Source of the DNA: an uncultured Clostridia bacterium
GTDB lineage: Bacteria; Bacillota; Clostridia; Christensenellales; UBA3700
Length of the DNA: 21,900 nt
Direction: 5' to 3'
Assembly: GCA_946623205.1 (NCBI GenBank)
Contig: CAMOQV010000013.1
Span: forward strand, 1 to 21,900
The number at the start of each line of letters is the position of its first letter. The stretch's first letter is position 1. This document shows positions 1 through 7,560 of the stretch, one piece after another. The notes beneath the pieces were generated by a model. That model did no database searches. It was given only the letters and a program-made list of their open reading frames with translations, and had not been told where the DNA came from. The position numbers were made by a program, and so were the translations under genes.

Positions 1-461
1 GTCGTGATTATATCGCGAATTACAGCGCCAGTTTTAGATGTTATAACACAAACTCTCTTTGGAAATTTTGGAATTGGCTTTTTATGAGATATATCAAATA
101 GGCCTTTTTGTGTTAATTCTTGCTTTAATTTTTCAAGCATAGCAGCAAGAGCACCTGCTCCATATGGTTGAATCTGAGATATATTGAAATTTAATTTTCC
201 GATTTTAGTGTAATAATCTACTGTACCTTTTGCTAAAATTTGCTCTCCTTCCTTAGGAATGTATGTCTTTTGATAATTAAAACAATTACATTGGATAGCA
301 CTTTCTTCATCTTTTAAAGCAAAATAAGCATGAGGTCCAGATATTTTAAAACCAGAAATTTCCCCCATAATAACAATATTATGCAGCATTTCCTCTGCAT
401 AAAATATGTTTTTAATAACGTTATTTAGTTGAGATACCTTAATAATGTTATTTTCTGGCAT
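1..461 (-). CDS. xseA: Exodeoxyribonuclease VII large subunit, N-terminal part (cut by window edge)
   Basis: Catalytic subunit of exonuclease VII, which degrades single-stranded DNA from both ends together with the small subunit XseB. About 153 codons are visible, starting MPENNIIKVSQLN. Residues about 1-100 form the N-terminal OB-fold typical of XseA, including the GEISGFKISGPHAYFALKDE stretch. The visible end, KFPKRVCVITSKTGAVIRDI, is the well-conserved opening of the catalytic domain. The family is usually 400 residues or more, so about two thirds lies beyond coordinate 1. The ATG at 461-459 overlaps the end of folD by 14 bases. Upstream there is only a weak GAGAAG-type ribosome site, which suggests translational coupling. 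The nusB-folD-xseA order is common in Clostridia. The identification is firm; only the missing 3' part is unseen. Confidence 0.93.
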   Translation of the reverse strand, partial: MPENNIIKVSQLNNVIKNIFYAEEMLHNIVIMGEISGFKISGPHAYFALKDEESAIQCNCFNYQKTYIPKEGEQILAKGTVDYYTKIGKLNFNISQIQPYGAGALAAMLEKLKQELTQKGLFDISHKKPIPKFPKRVCVITSKTGAVIRDIIT

Positions 462-1302
462 TTTCTTCTCTTTGATTTGCAGCCTCTAAAGTATTATATA
501 AAAGCATAGATATTGTCATTGGGCCAACGCCACCTGGAACTGGAGTAATAAATGATGCTTTCTTTTCAACTTCATCAAAATCTACATCTCCGCATAATTT
601 GCCATCAACTCTATTAATACCAACGTCGATAACAATAGCGCCTTCTTTAACCATATCTGCTTTTAAAAACTTTGGTTTACCTATAGCTACTACTAAAATA
701 TCTGCATTTTTAGTAATTTCTTTCATGTTTTGTGTCTTTGAATGACATACAGTTACAGTACAGTTTGCATTCAAAAGCAACATTGCCATTGGTTTTCCTA
801 CTGTATTTGATCTTCCAATAACAACCGCATTTTTACCTGTTAAATCAACTCCTGTTGACTTTAAAAGTCTCATTACACCAAAAGGTGTACAAGAAATTGT
901 TCTTGGATTATTCATGGCTAATAAGCCAATATTTGAAGCGCAGAATCCATCTACATCTTTCTCTTCTGGAATTAAATCTAAAAGATACTTTTCATCATAT
1001 CCTTTTGGCAATGGCAATTGAACTAAAATGCCATCAACATTTGAATCGTTTACTAAAGTTTTAATTGTAGATGCGATATCTTCTTGCTTTGTTCCATTTG
1101 GGAATTCGTATTTTAGAGATTTCATCTCTACTTCTTCACATCCTAACACTTTGTTTCTAACATATGTTTGAGATGCAGGATCTTCTCCAACAATAATAAC
1201 TGCTAAGCATGGAACTCTATTATATTTCTTTGCAAATTCTTGAACTCCAGCTTTAATTTCTTCTCTAGTTTGTTTAGATACTTCTTTTCCTAAGATTAAC
1301 AT
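448..1302 (-). CDS. folD: Bifunctional methylenetetrahydrofolate dehydrogenase / cyclohydrolase
   Basis: Interconverts 5,10-methylene-THF, methenyl-THF and 10-formyl-THF in cytosolic one-carbon metabolism. At 284 residues it is full length. The N-terminal catalytic domain carries the VGEDPASQTYVRNK motif with the conserved Tyr47 and Lys51. The PLPKGYDEKYLLDLIPEEKD block follows near residue 98. The Rossmann NADP site reads IGRSNTVGKPMAMLLL, and the C-terminal signature is PVPGGVGPMT. All the expected active-site segments are present. Its ATG shares one base with the nusB stop (TAATG), so it is translationally coupled to nusB, and it overlaps xseA at the other end. It supplies formyl and methylene folate for purine, thymidylate and initiator formyl-Met-tRNA synthesis. 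There is nothing unusual about the gene itself. Confidence 0.97.
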   Translation of the reverse strand: MLILGKEVSKQTREEIKAGVQEFAKKYNRVPCLAVIIVGEDPASQTYVRNKVLGCEEVEMKSLKYEFPNGTKQEDIASTIKTLVNDSNVDGILVQLPLPKGYDEKYLLDLIPEEKDVDGFCASNIGLLAMNNPRTISCTPFGVMRLLKSTGVDLTGKNAVVIGRSNTVGKPMAMLLLNANCTVTVCHSKTQNMKEITKNADILVVAIGKPKFLKADMVKEGAIVIDVGINRVDGKLCGDVDFDEVEKKASFITPVPGGVGPMTISMLLYNTLEAANQREENARK

Positions 1303-1706
1303 TATTTTTCTAGCTCCTTATATACTCCGGCTAGAACGCCATTTACAAATTGATATGATTTATCTGTTGAATACATCTTTACCAATTCAATTGCTTCAAA
1401 AATTGAAACATTTAGTGGAATATCGTCAATGTATTGCATTTCTGCAATAGCTAAAACCAAAGCAGCCAAATCTGGCTTAAAAATACGCTCTAGTTTGAAA
1501 TTCTTTGCGTTTCTCTTGATTGATTCAATGATGTCATCATAATGTGCTTGTACAGCCTCATAAACGGCTCTAATATATTCTGCATCTGATGTGTTCAAAT
1601 TTGGATCTTTGAATATTTCGCTTAAAGTTGGCGTTGATGCATCTTTATCAAAAATGTATTCGAATACCAATTTATATGCATATTCTCTAGCTGATTTTCT
1701 ACTCAT
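1302..1706 (-). CDS. nusB: Transcription antitermination factor NusB
   Basis: NusB binds boxA RNA with ribosomal protein S10 (NusE) and supports processive, antiterminated transcription of rRNA operons. The 134-residue length is typical for the all-helical family. It opens MSRKSAREYAYKLVFEYIFD, matching the RxxARexalqlLye start of NusB proteins. It ends with the conserved LNVSIFEAIELVKMYS and FVNGVLAGVYKELEK segments. A clear GAGGT ribosome site (1716-1720) lies 9 bases before the ATG. The 62-base gap to the upstream Asp23-family gene holds an intrinsic-terminator-like hairpin, so nusB expression probably depends on readthrough. The TAATG overlap couples it to folD. Confidence 0.96.
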   Translation of the reverse strand: MSRKSAREYAYKLVFEYIFDKDASTPTLSEIFKDPNLNTSDAEYIRAVYEAVQAHYDDIIESIKRNAKNFKLERIFKPDLAALVLAIAEMQYIDDIPLNVSIFEAIELVKMYSTDKSYQFVNGVLAGVYKELEK

Positions 1707-1721
1707 TTTCTATTTACCTCG

Positions 1722-1754
1722 AAAAAATGGCCTTTTGCATTTAACAAAGGGCCA
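1722..1754 (-). terminator. Terminator-like hairpin directly upstream of nusB (possible attenuator)
   Basis: On the minus-strand RNA, arms at 1754-1745 and 1737-1728 form a 10-bp stem with one G-U pair and a 7-base loop. Six U residues (1727-1722) follow immediately. The shape is that of a complete intrinsic terminator, but it lies between two genes usually co-transcribed (Asp23 family and nusB). Its U-tract ends only a few bases before the nusB ribosome site. I see no convincing separate promoter for nusB, so it may act as a partial terminator or attenuator. Confidence 0.75.
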
Positions 1755-1768
1755 ATAAATTACATGAA

Positions 1769-2104
1769 TTATGCTGTTACGATTGATCCTACAACTGTAA
1801 CGTTAACTTTCTTAACCTTTAGTGATGTAGCAGCTTCAAATTCTTTCTTTACTTTTTCTTGAAGGTTGCATACAACAACTGGGATTACTTTTCCATAATA
1901 AACATTTACTGAAATATTGATAGTAACCAATCCGTCAACAATGTTAACTTCTACAGCTGAGCCTTTCTTCTTTTTCCCTGTATCTGGGACCAAAAGTCCA
2001 GGTTCGTATGTTATTGATGCAATGCCATCTACTTGAGACGCAGCTCCAACAACGATTGAACTAGCAATACTTTCATACTTTTTGCTGTCAATATGATTTT
2101 CCAT
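1769..2104 (-). CDS. Asp23/Gls24 (YloU/YqhY-type) family envelope-stress protein
   Basis: A 111-residue cytosolic protein of the Asp23/DUF322 family. Members are linked to cell-envelope and alkaline stress, and the YqhY branch to fatty-acid/malonyl-CoA balance. Residues about 10-30 (YESIASSIVVGAASQVDGIA) match the family's conserved helix. The middle, EVNIVDGLVTINISVNVYYG, and the end, VPxV-like PVVVCNLQEKVKKEFEAATS followed by VKKVNVTVVG, are the usual beta-alpha-beta core. A lysine-rich patch (GKKKKGS) near residue 43 replaces the more usual loop. A GAGGT ribosome site sits 6 bases before the ATG and a promoter lies just upstream. Its place ahead of nusB-folD-xseA matches yqhY in Bacillus. 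The precise biochemical role is not established. Confidence 0.88.
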   Translation of the reverse strand: MENHIDSKKYESIASSIVVGAASQVDGIASITYEPGLLVPDTGKKKKGSAVEVNIVDGLVTINISVNVYYGKVIPVVVCNLQEKVKKEFEAATSLKVKKVNVTVVGSIVTA

Positions 2105-2124
2105 AAATGTACCTCACAATGCAT

Positions 2125-2154
2125 ATTTTAGCATAATATTTAAAAATATTACAA
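2125..2154 (-). promoter_or_regulatory. Sigma-A-type promoter for the Asp23-nusB-folD-xseA operon
   Basis: Minus strand: -35 TTGTAA (2154-2149), an 18-base spacer, then -10 TAAAAT (2130-2125) preceded by TGC, i.e. an extended -10. Transcription would start near 2118, giving a short leader that includes the GAGGT ribosome site. It lies between the efp terminator and the Asp23 gene, where a new promoter is needed. Confidence 0.7.
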
Positions 2155-2183
2155 GTTTAGAATTATATTTATAATCTAACTAT

Positions 2184-2216
2184 AAAAAATAGTCCCATCT
2201 GGAAACCAAATGGGAC
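2184..2216 (-). terminator. Rho-independent terminator after efp
   Basis: In the minus-strand RNA a 10-bp stem (2216-2207 with 2201-2192; core GTCCCAT/ATGGGAC, one G-U pair) closes a 5-base loop. After one or two bases it is followed by U6 (2189-2184). It lies 24 bases beyond the efp stop codon and ends the peptidase-efp unit. Confidence 0.9.
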
Positions 2217-2240
2217 CAATTTGCATCTATATTACAAGGA

Positions 2241-2804
2241 CTAAACTCTTGACATATATTCGCCAGTTCTTGTGTCAACTCTGATTCTGTCACCTTCGTT
2301 AACAAACAATGGAACTTGTAGTTCATATCCTGTCTCAAGTGTAGCAGGTTTTGTAGCGCCTTGTGTTGTATTACCCTTTGCTCCTGGTTCAGAATGAGTA
2401 ATTGTTAATTCAACGAAGTTTGGTGCGTCAACTGAGAATGGATTTCCATCATAGAAGTTAACAGTAACTTCTCCACCTTCAACAACGAACTTTAATGCAT
2501 CTTCGCACATTTCGCGGTTAACTGGGATCATATCAAATGTTACTGGATCCATGAAGTAGTATAAATCTCCATCTGAGTAAGAGTATTGCATCTTCTTGTA
2601 AACGATTTCTGCTGTTTCAAACTTTGCTGTTGGGTTGAAAGTCATTTCAACAACACCGCCGTTGATAACGTCTCTTAATTTTGTTCTAACGAAAGCTGCA
2701 CCCTTACCTGGTTTAACGTGTAAGAATTCAACAACTGTTACAACCTTACTTTCATATTTGAAAGTTACGCCTTTTCTAAAGTCACCTGCCATTATGTAGC
2801 CCAT
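2241..2804 (-). CDS. efp: Elongation factor P
   Basis: EF-P enters the ribosomal E site and relieves stalling at consecutive prolines. Full length at 187 residues with the three OB-like domains: a KOW-like N-domain (AGDFRKGVTFKY), then the HVKPGKGAAFVR loop with the tip Lys34 that is post-translationally modified in some bacteria. The C-terminal signature GDRIRVDTRTGEYMSRV is near perfect. I place the start at the ATG at 2804, giving MGYIMAGDF, because GGAGG lies 5 bases before it. An upstream in-frame TTG at 2816 would fall inside that ribosome site. Sixteen bases separate it from the upstream M24 peptidase gene, so the two are probably one transcript, closed by the terminator at 2184-2216. 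No modification-enzyme gene is in the window. Confidence 0.96.
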   Translation of the reverse strand: MGYIMAGDFRKGVTFKYESKVVTVVEFLHVKPGKGAAFVRTKLRDVINGGVVEMTFNPTAKFETAEIVYKKMQYSYSDGDLYYFMDPVTFDMIPVNREMCEDALKFVVEGGEVTVNFYDGNPFSVDAPNFVELTITHSEPGAKGNTTQGATKPATLETGYELQVPLFVNEGDRIRVDTRTGEYMSRV

Positions 2805-2820
2805 ATGTACCTCCAATAAT

Positions 2821-3858
2821 TTATATAACTATTAATTTTTTATCTATTTTAGCTAATGGATTAGCTTTATTATCTTTAATTAGCACAGAATCTTCGATTC
2901 TAACACCAAATTTTTGAGGGATATATATCCCTGGTTCTACTGTTACCACCATACCGTTTTTAATGATGTCTTTAGTAGAAGATGGAGCTAAAGTAATTCT
3001 TTCATGAATATCTACACCAACGCTATGTCCTAGCGAATGTGTAAAGAATTCTCCAAAACCCCTATTTGTTATTATATCACGAGCAATTTTATCTGCTTGA
3101 TACCCACTCATTCCTACACGTATTTTGTCTACTGCTGTTTGTTGAGCTTCTAAAACAATGTTATAAACATTAATTTGTTCATCAGATAGATGCCCAAACC
3201 CTAACGTTCTTGTCATATCTGAGCAGTAACCATTCCATTTAGCACCAATATCTATAGTAATAAAATCACCATCTTTTAGTTGTCTAAATGTTCTATGTGC
3301 ATGTGGAGATGCACCATTTTCACCAAAAGCTACAATTGAGTCAAATGCAATTCCTGCGCCTTTTTTTAAGAATATATATTCTATTTTGGCAGCAATTTCA
3401 ATTTCGCTAACTCCAGCTTTTAAGTCCTTAAGGACTTCATTGAAAGCAAGATCTGTAATTTCTTGAGCCTTTATAATGTTATCTATCTCTTTTTGAGATT
3501 TAATCATTCTAAAGCTTTCTATAACCTCTTGCACATCAACGAGCTTGTCACCAAACATTTCGTGTAGTTTTTTATACGTTTTATAAGTTACATCGCTATC
3601 CCATCCGATTGTTTTACAATCTTGCAAAAGATGCTCTATATATTTTTCGTCAGACGCTACAACTTCGAATCTATCGCTTAATACGATTTTTGCTTCGTTT
3701 ATATAGCGCTTATCCGTAATAAAGTATTGATTATCCTTTGTTATTACGATTTGGCAATTTGATGATTCAAATCCACTCAAATAGAAAGTATTTGAAGGCG
3801 AATAGACAACAATTGCATCCAAATTTAGCGAATTATATATCTCTCTGCATATGTCCAT
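2821..3858 (-). CDS. M24B family aminopeptidase (Xaa-Pro peptidase type)
   Basis: Cytosolic dinuclear-metal peptidase of the pita-bread fold that cleaves N-terminal Xaa-Pro bonds or Xaa-Pro dipeptides. The 345-residue length and an N-terminal creatinase-like domain (residues about 1-115) fit the short aminopeptidase-P/YqhT group. The five metal ligands are visible: Asp203 (TIDIGAKWNGY), Asp214 (CSDMTRTLGFG), His278 (HSLGHSVGVDIHE), Glu308 (VVTVEPGIYIP) and Glu322 (GVRIEDSVLI). It is next to efp as in Bacillus, a functional pairing around proline-rich proteins. No in-frame start exists further upstream and there is no ribosome site; a promoter ends only 9 bases before the ATG, so the mRNA may be leaderless. 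The exact substrate (aminopeptidase or dipeptidase) cannot be read from the sequence. Confidence 0.93.
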   Translation of the reverse strand: MDICREIYNSLNLDAIVVYSPSNTFYLSGFESSNCQIVITKDNQYFITDKRYINEAKIVLSDRFEVVASDEKYIEHLLQDCKTIGWDSDVTYKTYKKLHEMFGDKLVDVQEVIESFRMIKSQKEIDNIIKAQEITDLAFNEVLKDLKAGVSEIEIAAKIEYIFLKKGAGIAFDSIVAFGENGASPHAHRTFRQLKDGDFITIDIGAKWNGYCSDMTRTLGFGHLSDEQINVYNIVLEAQQTAVDKIRVGMSGYQADKIARDIITNRGFGEFFTHSLGHSVGVDIHERITLAPSSTKDIIKNGMVVTVEPGIYIPQKFGVRIEDSVLIKDNKANPLAKIDKKLIVI

Positions 3859-3867
3859 AGCATTTAT

Positions 3868-3897
3868 ATATTAGCATAGTATTTATTTTTATGTAAA
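3868..3897 (-). promoter_or_regulatory. Promoter for the peptidase-efp unit
   Basis: Minus strand: -35 TTTACA (3897-3892), an 18-base spacer, and extended -10 TGC-TAATAT (3873-3868). The expected start point lies only about 2-4 bases before the peptidase ATG at 3858. Confidence 0.7.
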
Positions 3898-3940
3898 GAT
3901 AAATATTCGCGCATAATATATAATATATTAAGTTTACAAA

Positions 3941-4798
3941 CTATTTGTTTAGATAGTTATTATAGTATTGCTTCATAGAAAGCGAATCTCTAGTTTGCGT
4001 TCCTGCGGATTCACAAACAACATAAGGTGTCATTTTATAGTCAGCAAACACTTCCATCAATGGTTCATAATCTGGACCATAAACATCATCATCAAATGTT
4101 AAGTGTCTTAACTCTCCCTTATCTGTATATTGGATTTTTGAGAAATGCACATGCATATTCATTGTCTTTTTCTCACCAATTCCATCTATTAATCTATCTA
4201 TTACTCTCTTATAGTCGTCTTTTGATTTGAATAATCCACGCTCTCTTGCGTTTAGATGTCCAAAATCGATGCAAGGAATGATATTTTCATCTCCTACGTT
4301 AACTATTTCGATTATTTCTTCCAAGTCGCCCAATTGAGCCAATTTGCCCATTGTTTCTGGGCAAAGATATAAATCTTTATAACCATTATCGTTTTTAATT
4401 TGAACAATGTTCTCAAAAGATTTTAAAAGAATATTCATAGCTTCACGTCTATCTAACTTTAAAGGAGATCCTGGATGGAATACACAACGCTTTCCACCGA
4501 ATTCTTTTAATGCTTTTAGCGATGTTTCAATATATCTTATATTGTTGATGGCCTTTTCTTCCTCAACAGTTGCAAGATTTATAAAATAAGGAGCATGAAC
4601 TGAAAGTTCAATATCATTTTCATTAAATACCTTCCCATACGCTATAGCCTTTTCTGAAGAGATATTTACGCCACGTCCAAAAGAATACTCGAACAAGTCA
4701 ACGCCTTTGTTTTTAAGCCAAATAGCGCCGTCAGATGTCTTTTTAAATCCTTGTGCGTTAAATTCTTCGCATGCTCCGCTTGGTCCAAATTTAATCAT
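3941..4798 (-). CDS. Endonuclease IV-like (AP endonuclease family 2) TIM-barrel protein
   Basis: 285-residue TIM barrel of the AP-endonuclease IV/xylose-isomerase-like superfamily. Canonical members cut DNA at abasic sites using a trinuclear zinc centre. Residues aligning with the metal ligands of Nfo are His68 (SVHAPYF), His108 (CVFHPGS), Glu148 (CPETMGK), Asp178 and His181 (IDFGHLNAR), His216 (MHVHFSK), Glu229/His232 (GELRHL) and Glu263 (CESAGTQ). One usual Asp appears as Glu or is shifted. The start is the second of two adjacent ATGs (4798), five bases after GGGGG; the first ATG is too close. An earlier start at 4831 would overlap ribF by 41 bases and lacks the family's MIKFGPSG opening. 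It overlaps the ribF end by 8 bases and is the last gene of the rimP operon. DNA repair is likely; a sugar-isomerase-like role is the alternative. Confidence 0.85.
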   Translation of the reverse strand: MIKFGPSGACEEFNAQGFKKTSDGAIWLKNKGVDLFEYSFGRGVNISSEKAIAYGKVFNENDIELSVHAPYFINLATVEEEKAINNIRYIETSLKALKEFGGKRCVFHPGSPLKLDRREAMNILLKSFENIVQIKNDNGYKDLYLCPETMGKLAQLGDLEEIIEIVNVGDENIIPCIDFGHLNARERGLFKSKDDYKRVIDRLIDGIGEKKTMNMHVHFSKIQYTDKGELRHLTFDDDVYGPDYEPLMEVFADYKMTPYVVCESAGTQTRDSLSMKQYYNNYLNK

Positions 4799-5726
4799 CA
4801 TATCCCCCGTTTTGATTTTTAACATAATCAATATCTTTTTGAATTTGATTCTTTAAATCATCTATGCTATCAAATTTTCTTATATCTCTTATTTTTTCTT
4901 CAAATTCTACAACGATTTGTTTATCGTATAGTTTTTTAGTATAGAAAAGTACATATGATTCAATATTGTATGATGAAATATCATATGTTGGTTTTGCTCC
5001 AACATTTGTTACAGCCCTATATCTCAATCCATCAATAAACACATGTGTATAGTAAACACCTTGTGCTAATTTGATTTTATCATCTGGGACAATTAGATTA
5101 GCTGTTGGGAATAATTCTTTTTCTCCAACGCCTCTTCCTTTTGCTACCGTTCCCATAATCAAATAAGGAGATACTAAAAGATTGTTAAGCTCATCTAGAT
5201 TTCCTTTTTCTACTTGCTTTCTAATATATGAAGAAGAAAGTTTTTTCTCGTTATACATAAGTAGCGATTCTATATATACTTTTATACCTTTGGCTTCAAG
5301 ATATTCTTTAAGATATTTTGCGTCGCCTTCTTTATTATTTCCAAATGTATAATCAGAGCCAACAACAACAGCTTTAATGTTTTTATTAGATAATAAATTA
5401 TCTAAAAATGTATTTTTATCTATATTTGCAAGCTCTTTTGTCATTGTTGCATAGTAAACAAAGTCCATTTGCAATTCTTCAAATACAAAGCATCTTTCTT
5501 TGAATGTTAATATCAAATCTTCATTTTTAAATAATTTCAATGGGTTGTTATCAAATGTAAATATTGAAGTTAGATAGTTATTCATAAAGGCAATTTGTTT
5601 TGCTCTATTAATAAGCTTTAAATGCCCTTGATGAATACAGTCGAAAAATCCAAGACAAAGAACTTGAGGTTCTTCGTTTTTTGCTGTATATTCTTGTATT
5701 TTTATGTCATAAATCTTCTCTATCAT
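4791..5726 (-). CDS. ribF: Bifunctional riboflavin kinase / FMN adenylyltransferase
   Basis: Converts riboflavin to FMN and then FAD. At 311 residues it has both domains. The N-terminal nucleotidyltransferase (about 1-180) shows LCLGFFDCIHQGHLKLI, with the HxGH signature at residues 32-35, and KKLSSSYIRKQVEKG near residue 165. The C-terminal flavokinase (about 185-305) shows GVGEKELFPTANL, GVYYTHVFI, NVGAKPT and the closing IRDIRKFDSIDDLKNQIQKD. In the flavokinase ATP loop the usual GRxxGFPTAN appears as GEKELFPTAN, a variant worth noting but with FPTAN intact. The ATG overlaps the truB stop by four bases (ATGA). truB-ribF is the standard pair at the end of the rimP-nusA-infB operon; rpsO, which often follows, is absent. 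Confidence 0.95.
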   Translation of the reverse strand: MIEKIYDIKIQEYTAKNEEPQVLCLGFFDCIHQGHLKLINRAKQIAFMNNYLTSIFTFDNNPLKLFKNEDLILTFKERCFVFEELQMDFVYYATMTKELANIDKNTFLDNLLSNKNIKAVVVGSDYTFGNNKEGDAKYLKEYLEAKGIKVYIESLLMYNEKKLSSSYIRKQVEKGNLDELNNLLVSPYLIMGTVAKGRGVGEKELFPTANLIVPDDKIKLAQGVYYTHVFIDGLRYRAVTNVGAKPTYDISSYNIESYVLFYTKKLYDKQIVVEFEEKIRDIRKFDSIDDLKNQIQKDIDYVKNQNGGYDD

Positions 5727-6604
5727 TCAAAATTCGCCTGTGATTTATATATTCCATTTATATTTTTAGCTATGAATTTTAGTTCATTATTTTTAGTAAA
5801 TGCTAATAATTCATCGTCATTTTCTAATTTAATCCCAACGCCACGAGCTACATCGTAATATTCATTATCATTTAGTTCGTAAACGTTCATTATGTTCTTT
5901 ATAACATCGATTGGATTTATAAAATACTTTTTTGGATCATTTATAAATTCCTCAATCGTACCTGCCATATCTATAGATATATTTGCAAGATTTGTTCTTA
6001 AAAGCGAAGACATATGTCCATCAACTTGTATTGATTTTGCTATATCATAAAATAGCGTTCTTATATATGTTCCAGATGAACACTTAACTTTTAATGTTGC
6101 GCTTTTAACTTTTTTGTCATCTAGATCCATATCTACAATTTGAATATTATAAATATTCACTTTACGTGTTTTTAATTCAAATTCAACGCCAGATCTTGCT
6201 AAATCGTATGCCTTTTTACCGTTTATTTTAATAGCAGAAAATTTTGGTGGAACTTGATCAATTTGACCAATAAAGTTTGTAATTGCAAGTTCAACTTCAT
6301 CAATAGATGGAAGTTCGGATGTAGATAAAACTTGTCCTTGAGAATCAAGTGTATCTGTAGATGTACCAAATGTTAATGTTCCAATATATTCTTTATCTTT
6401 AGATAAAAGATAATCAAATAATCTTGTTGCCTTATTAATACCTAGCAACAAAACACCTTGTGCTAATGGATCCAAAGTTCCCATATGCCCGATTTTAACT
6501 TTTTCGTTGAAATATTTAGACAATACATTGCGAACTTTTATTACTACATCGCTTGATGTCCAATCTGAAGATTTATTAATTGCAACTAATAAGTTATTCG
6601 ACAT
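5723..6604 (-). CDS. truB: tRNA pseudouridine(55) synthase
   Basis: Makes pseudouridine 55 in the T-arm of tRNAs. 293 residues. The catalytic motif GHMGTLDPLAQGVLLLGI holds the nucleophile Asp45. It is followed by ATRLFDYLLSKDKEYIGTL, FGTSTDTLDSQG and the KCSSGTYIRTLFYDIA block typical of TruB. The C-terminal part (about 235-293) is a short PUA-like RNA-binding segment with weak conservation. The start at 6604, preceded by AAGGA, gives MSNNLLVAINKSSDWTSSDV, matching the family opening, and overlaps the nrnA end by 11 bases. It ends in TGA within the ATGA junction to ribF. Confidence 0.95.
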   Translation of the reverse strand: MSNNLLVAINKSSDWTSSDVVIKVRNVLSKYFNEKVKIGHMGTLDPLAQGVLLLGINKATRLFDYLLSKDKEYIGTLTFGTSTDTLDSQGQVLSTSELPSIDEVELAITNFIGQIDQVPPKFSAIKINGKKAYDLARSGVEFELKTRKVNIYNIQIVDMDLDDKKVKSATLKVKCSSGTYIRTLFYDIAKSIQVDGHMSSLLRTNLANISIDMAGTIEEFINDPKKYFINPIDVIKNIMNVYELNDNEYYDVARGVGIKLENDDELLAFTKNNELKFIAKNINGIYKSQANFE

Positions 6605-7559
6605 AATCCTTGCAGGCCTTTAGAATTCTTTCCATAACATCATAATAATTGCCTTGAAGTGAAAAACCTGCTGCAGCTGGGTGACCACCGCCGCCAAAAG
6701 ATGCAGCCAATCTATCTACTCTACAAGATGGAATACATCTTAAAGATACTTTGTAATCATTTTCTTTTACTTGAGTTACAGCAACCGCAATCTTAATTGT
6801 ATCGATGTTTCTAATTTCATTAATTATACCTTCGGTATCTGGCATAGAAGTATTTGTTGCTTTAAAATCTTCTTGTGAAAAATAAATAATACCGATTGTA
6901 TCATCTTCATAGAATTTAGCGTTAGACAAAACTCTATTTTTCAACATAAATACATTTAATGATGTTTCATTCATAAAATGTTGAACAATCTCACTTGTGT
7001 TTAAATCAAATTGCTCTTCTATTTCTTGTGCTATTTGTTTTGTAATGTGAGTTGTATTAGAATTCATAAAGTTTCCAGAATCTGTAATAATTCCAGAATA
7101 TAAGCAAATACCAACTTCTTTATTCAAACAAGGATACTTCTTGTCTAATTCCAAAAGTAGTTTGTACATATTTTCGCAGTTTGCAGCTGCTTTTGGGTTT
7201 AAAAAATTGATTTTTGCATACTTTTGATTTGTTCCATGATGATCTATACAAATGCTCTTTTTTGCCCTCAAAAATTGATTAGCATATTTCCCTAATCTCA
7301 ATTCGTCAGAACAATCTAAAGCTATATATAAATCATATTTTTTATTTTCTTGAGCTTTGTTATAGTTTTCAAAAGCTGGTAAATAAGCGAGTTTTTTGTT
7401 GAAATCCGAATCGCAAACAACATCTACATCTTTGTTAATGTTTTTTAGTGCAATATACATAGCAAGTGCACTACCACATGTATCTCCATCTGGATTGATA
7501 TGAGATATCAATAGAATTGAATTTGCGTTTTCGATTTCGCTTATAATATTTTCAAACAT
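6594..7559 (-). CDS. nrnA: DHH/DHHA1 phosphoesterase: oligoribonuclease / pAp phosphatase (NrnA)
   Basis: Degrades short RNA oligonucleotides (nanoRNA) and dephosphorylates 3'-phosphoadenosine 5'-phosphate. 321 residues. The DHH domain shows HINPDGDTCGS (His20, Asp24, Asp26), ALDCSD (Asp82), CIDHHGTN (Asp106-His108) and GIITDSGNF (Asp160). The DHHA1 substrate domain ends with FGGGGHPAAAGF (about 288-299). All manganese-binding motifs are intact. One base separates it from rbfA and it overlaps truB by 11 bases. Its position between rbfA and truB is the usual one in Clostridia. The ribosome site (GGAAA) is weak, suggesting coupling to rbfA translation. It may also take part in degrading pApA from cyclic-di-AMP turnover. 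Confidence 0.94.
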   Translation of the reverse strand: MFENIISEIENANSILLISHINPDGDTCGSALAMYIALKNINKDVDVVCDSDFNKKLAYLPAFENYNKAQENKKYDLYIALDCSDELRLGKYANQFLRAKKSICIDHHGTNQKYAKINFLNPKAAANCENMYKLLLELDKKYPCLNKEVGICLYSGIITDSGNFMNSNTTHITKQIAQEIEEQFDLNTSEIVQHFMNETSLNVFMLKNRVLSNAKFYEDDTIGIIYFSQEDFKATNTSMPDTEGIINEIRNIDTIKIAVAVTQVKENDYKVSLRCIPSCRVDRLAASFGGGGHPAAAGFSLQGNYYDVMERILKACKDYVE

Positions 7560-7560
7560 A

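Noticed and set aside
2241..2816. Longer EF-P starting at a TTG (2816)
   Set aside because: The TTG lies within the GGAGG ribosome site of the ATG at 2804, and the family start matches the shorter form.
3859..3940. Possible terminator after the endonuclease-IV-like gene
   Set aside because: Only short AT-only inverted repeats (for example AGTTTGTAAACT) without a GC-containing stem or U-tract; not enough to call.
5126..5160. Possible loss of riboflavin kinase activity because GRxxGFPTAN reads GEKELFPTAN in RibF
   Set aside because: FPTAN and all later flavokinase motifs are intact and related variants are likely to exist, so there is no ground to call it inactive.
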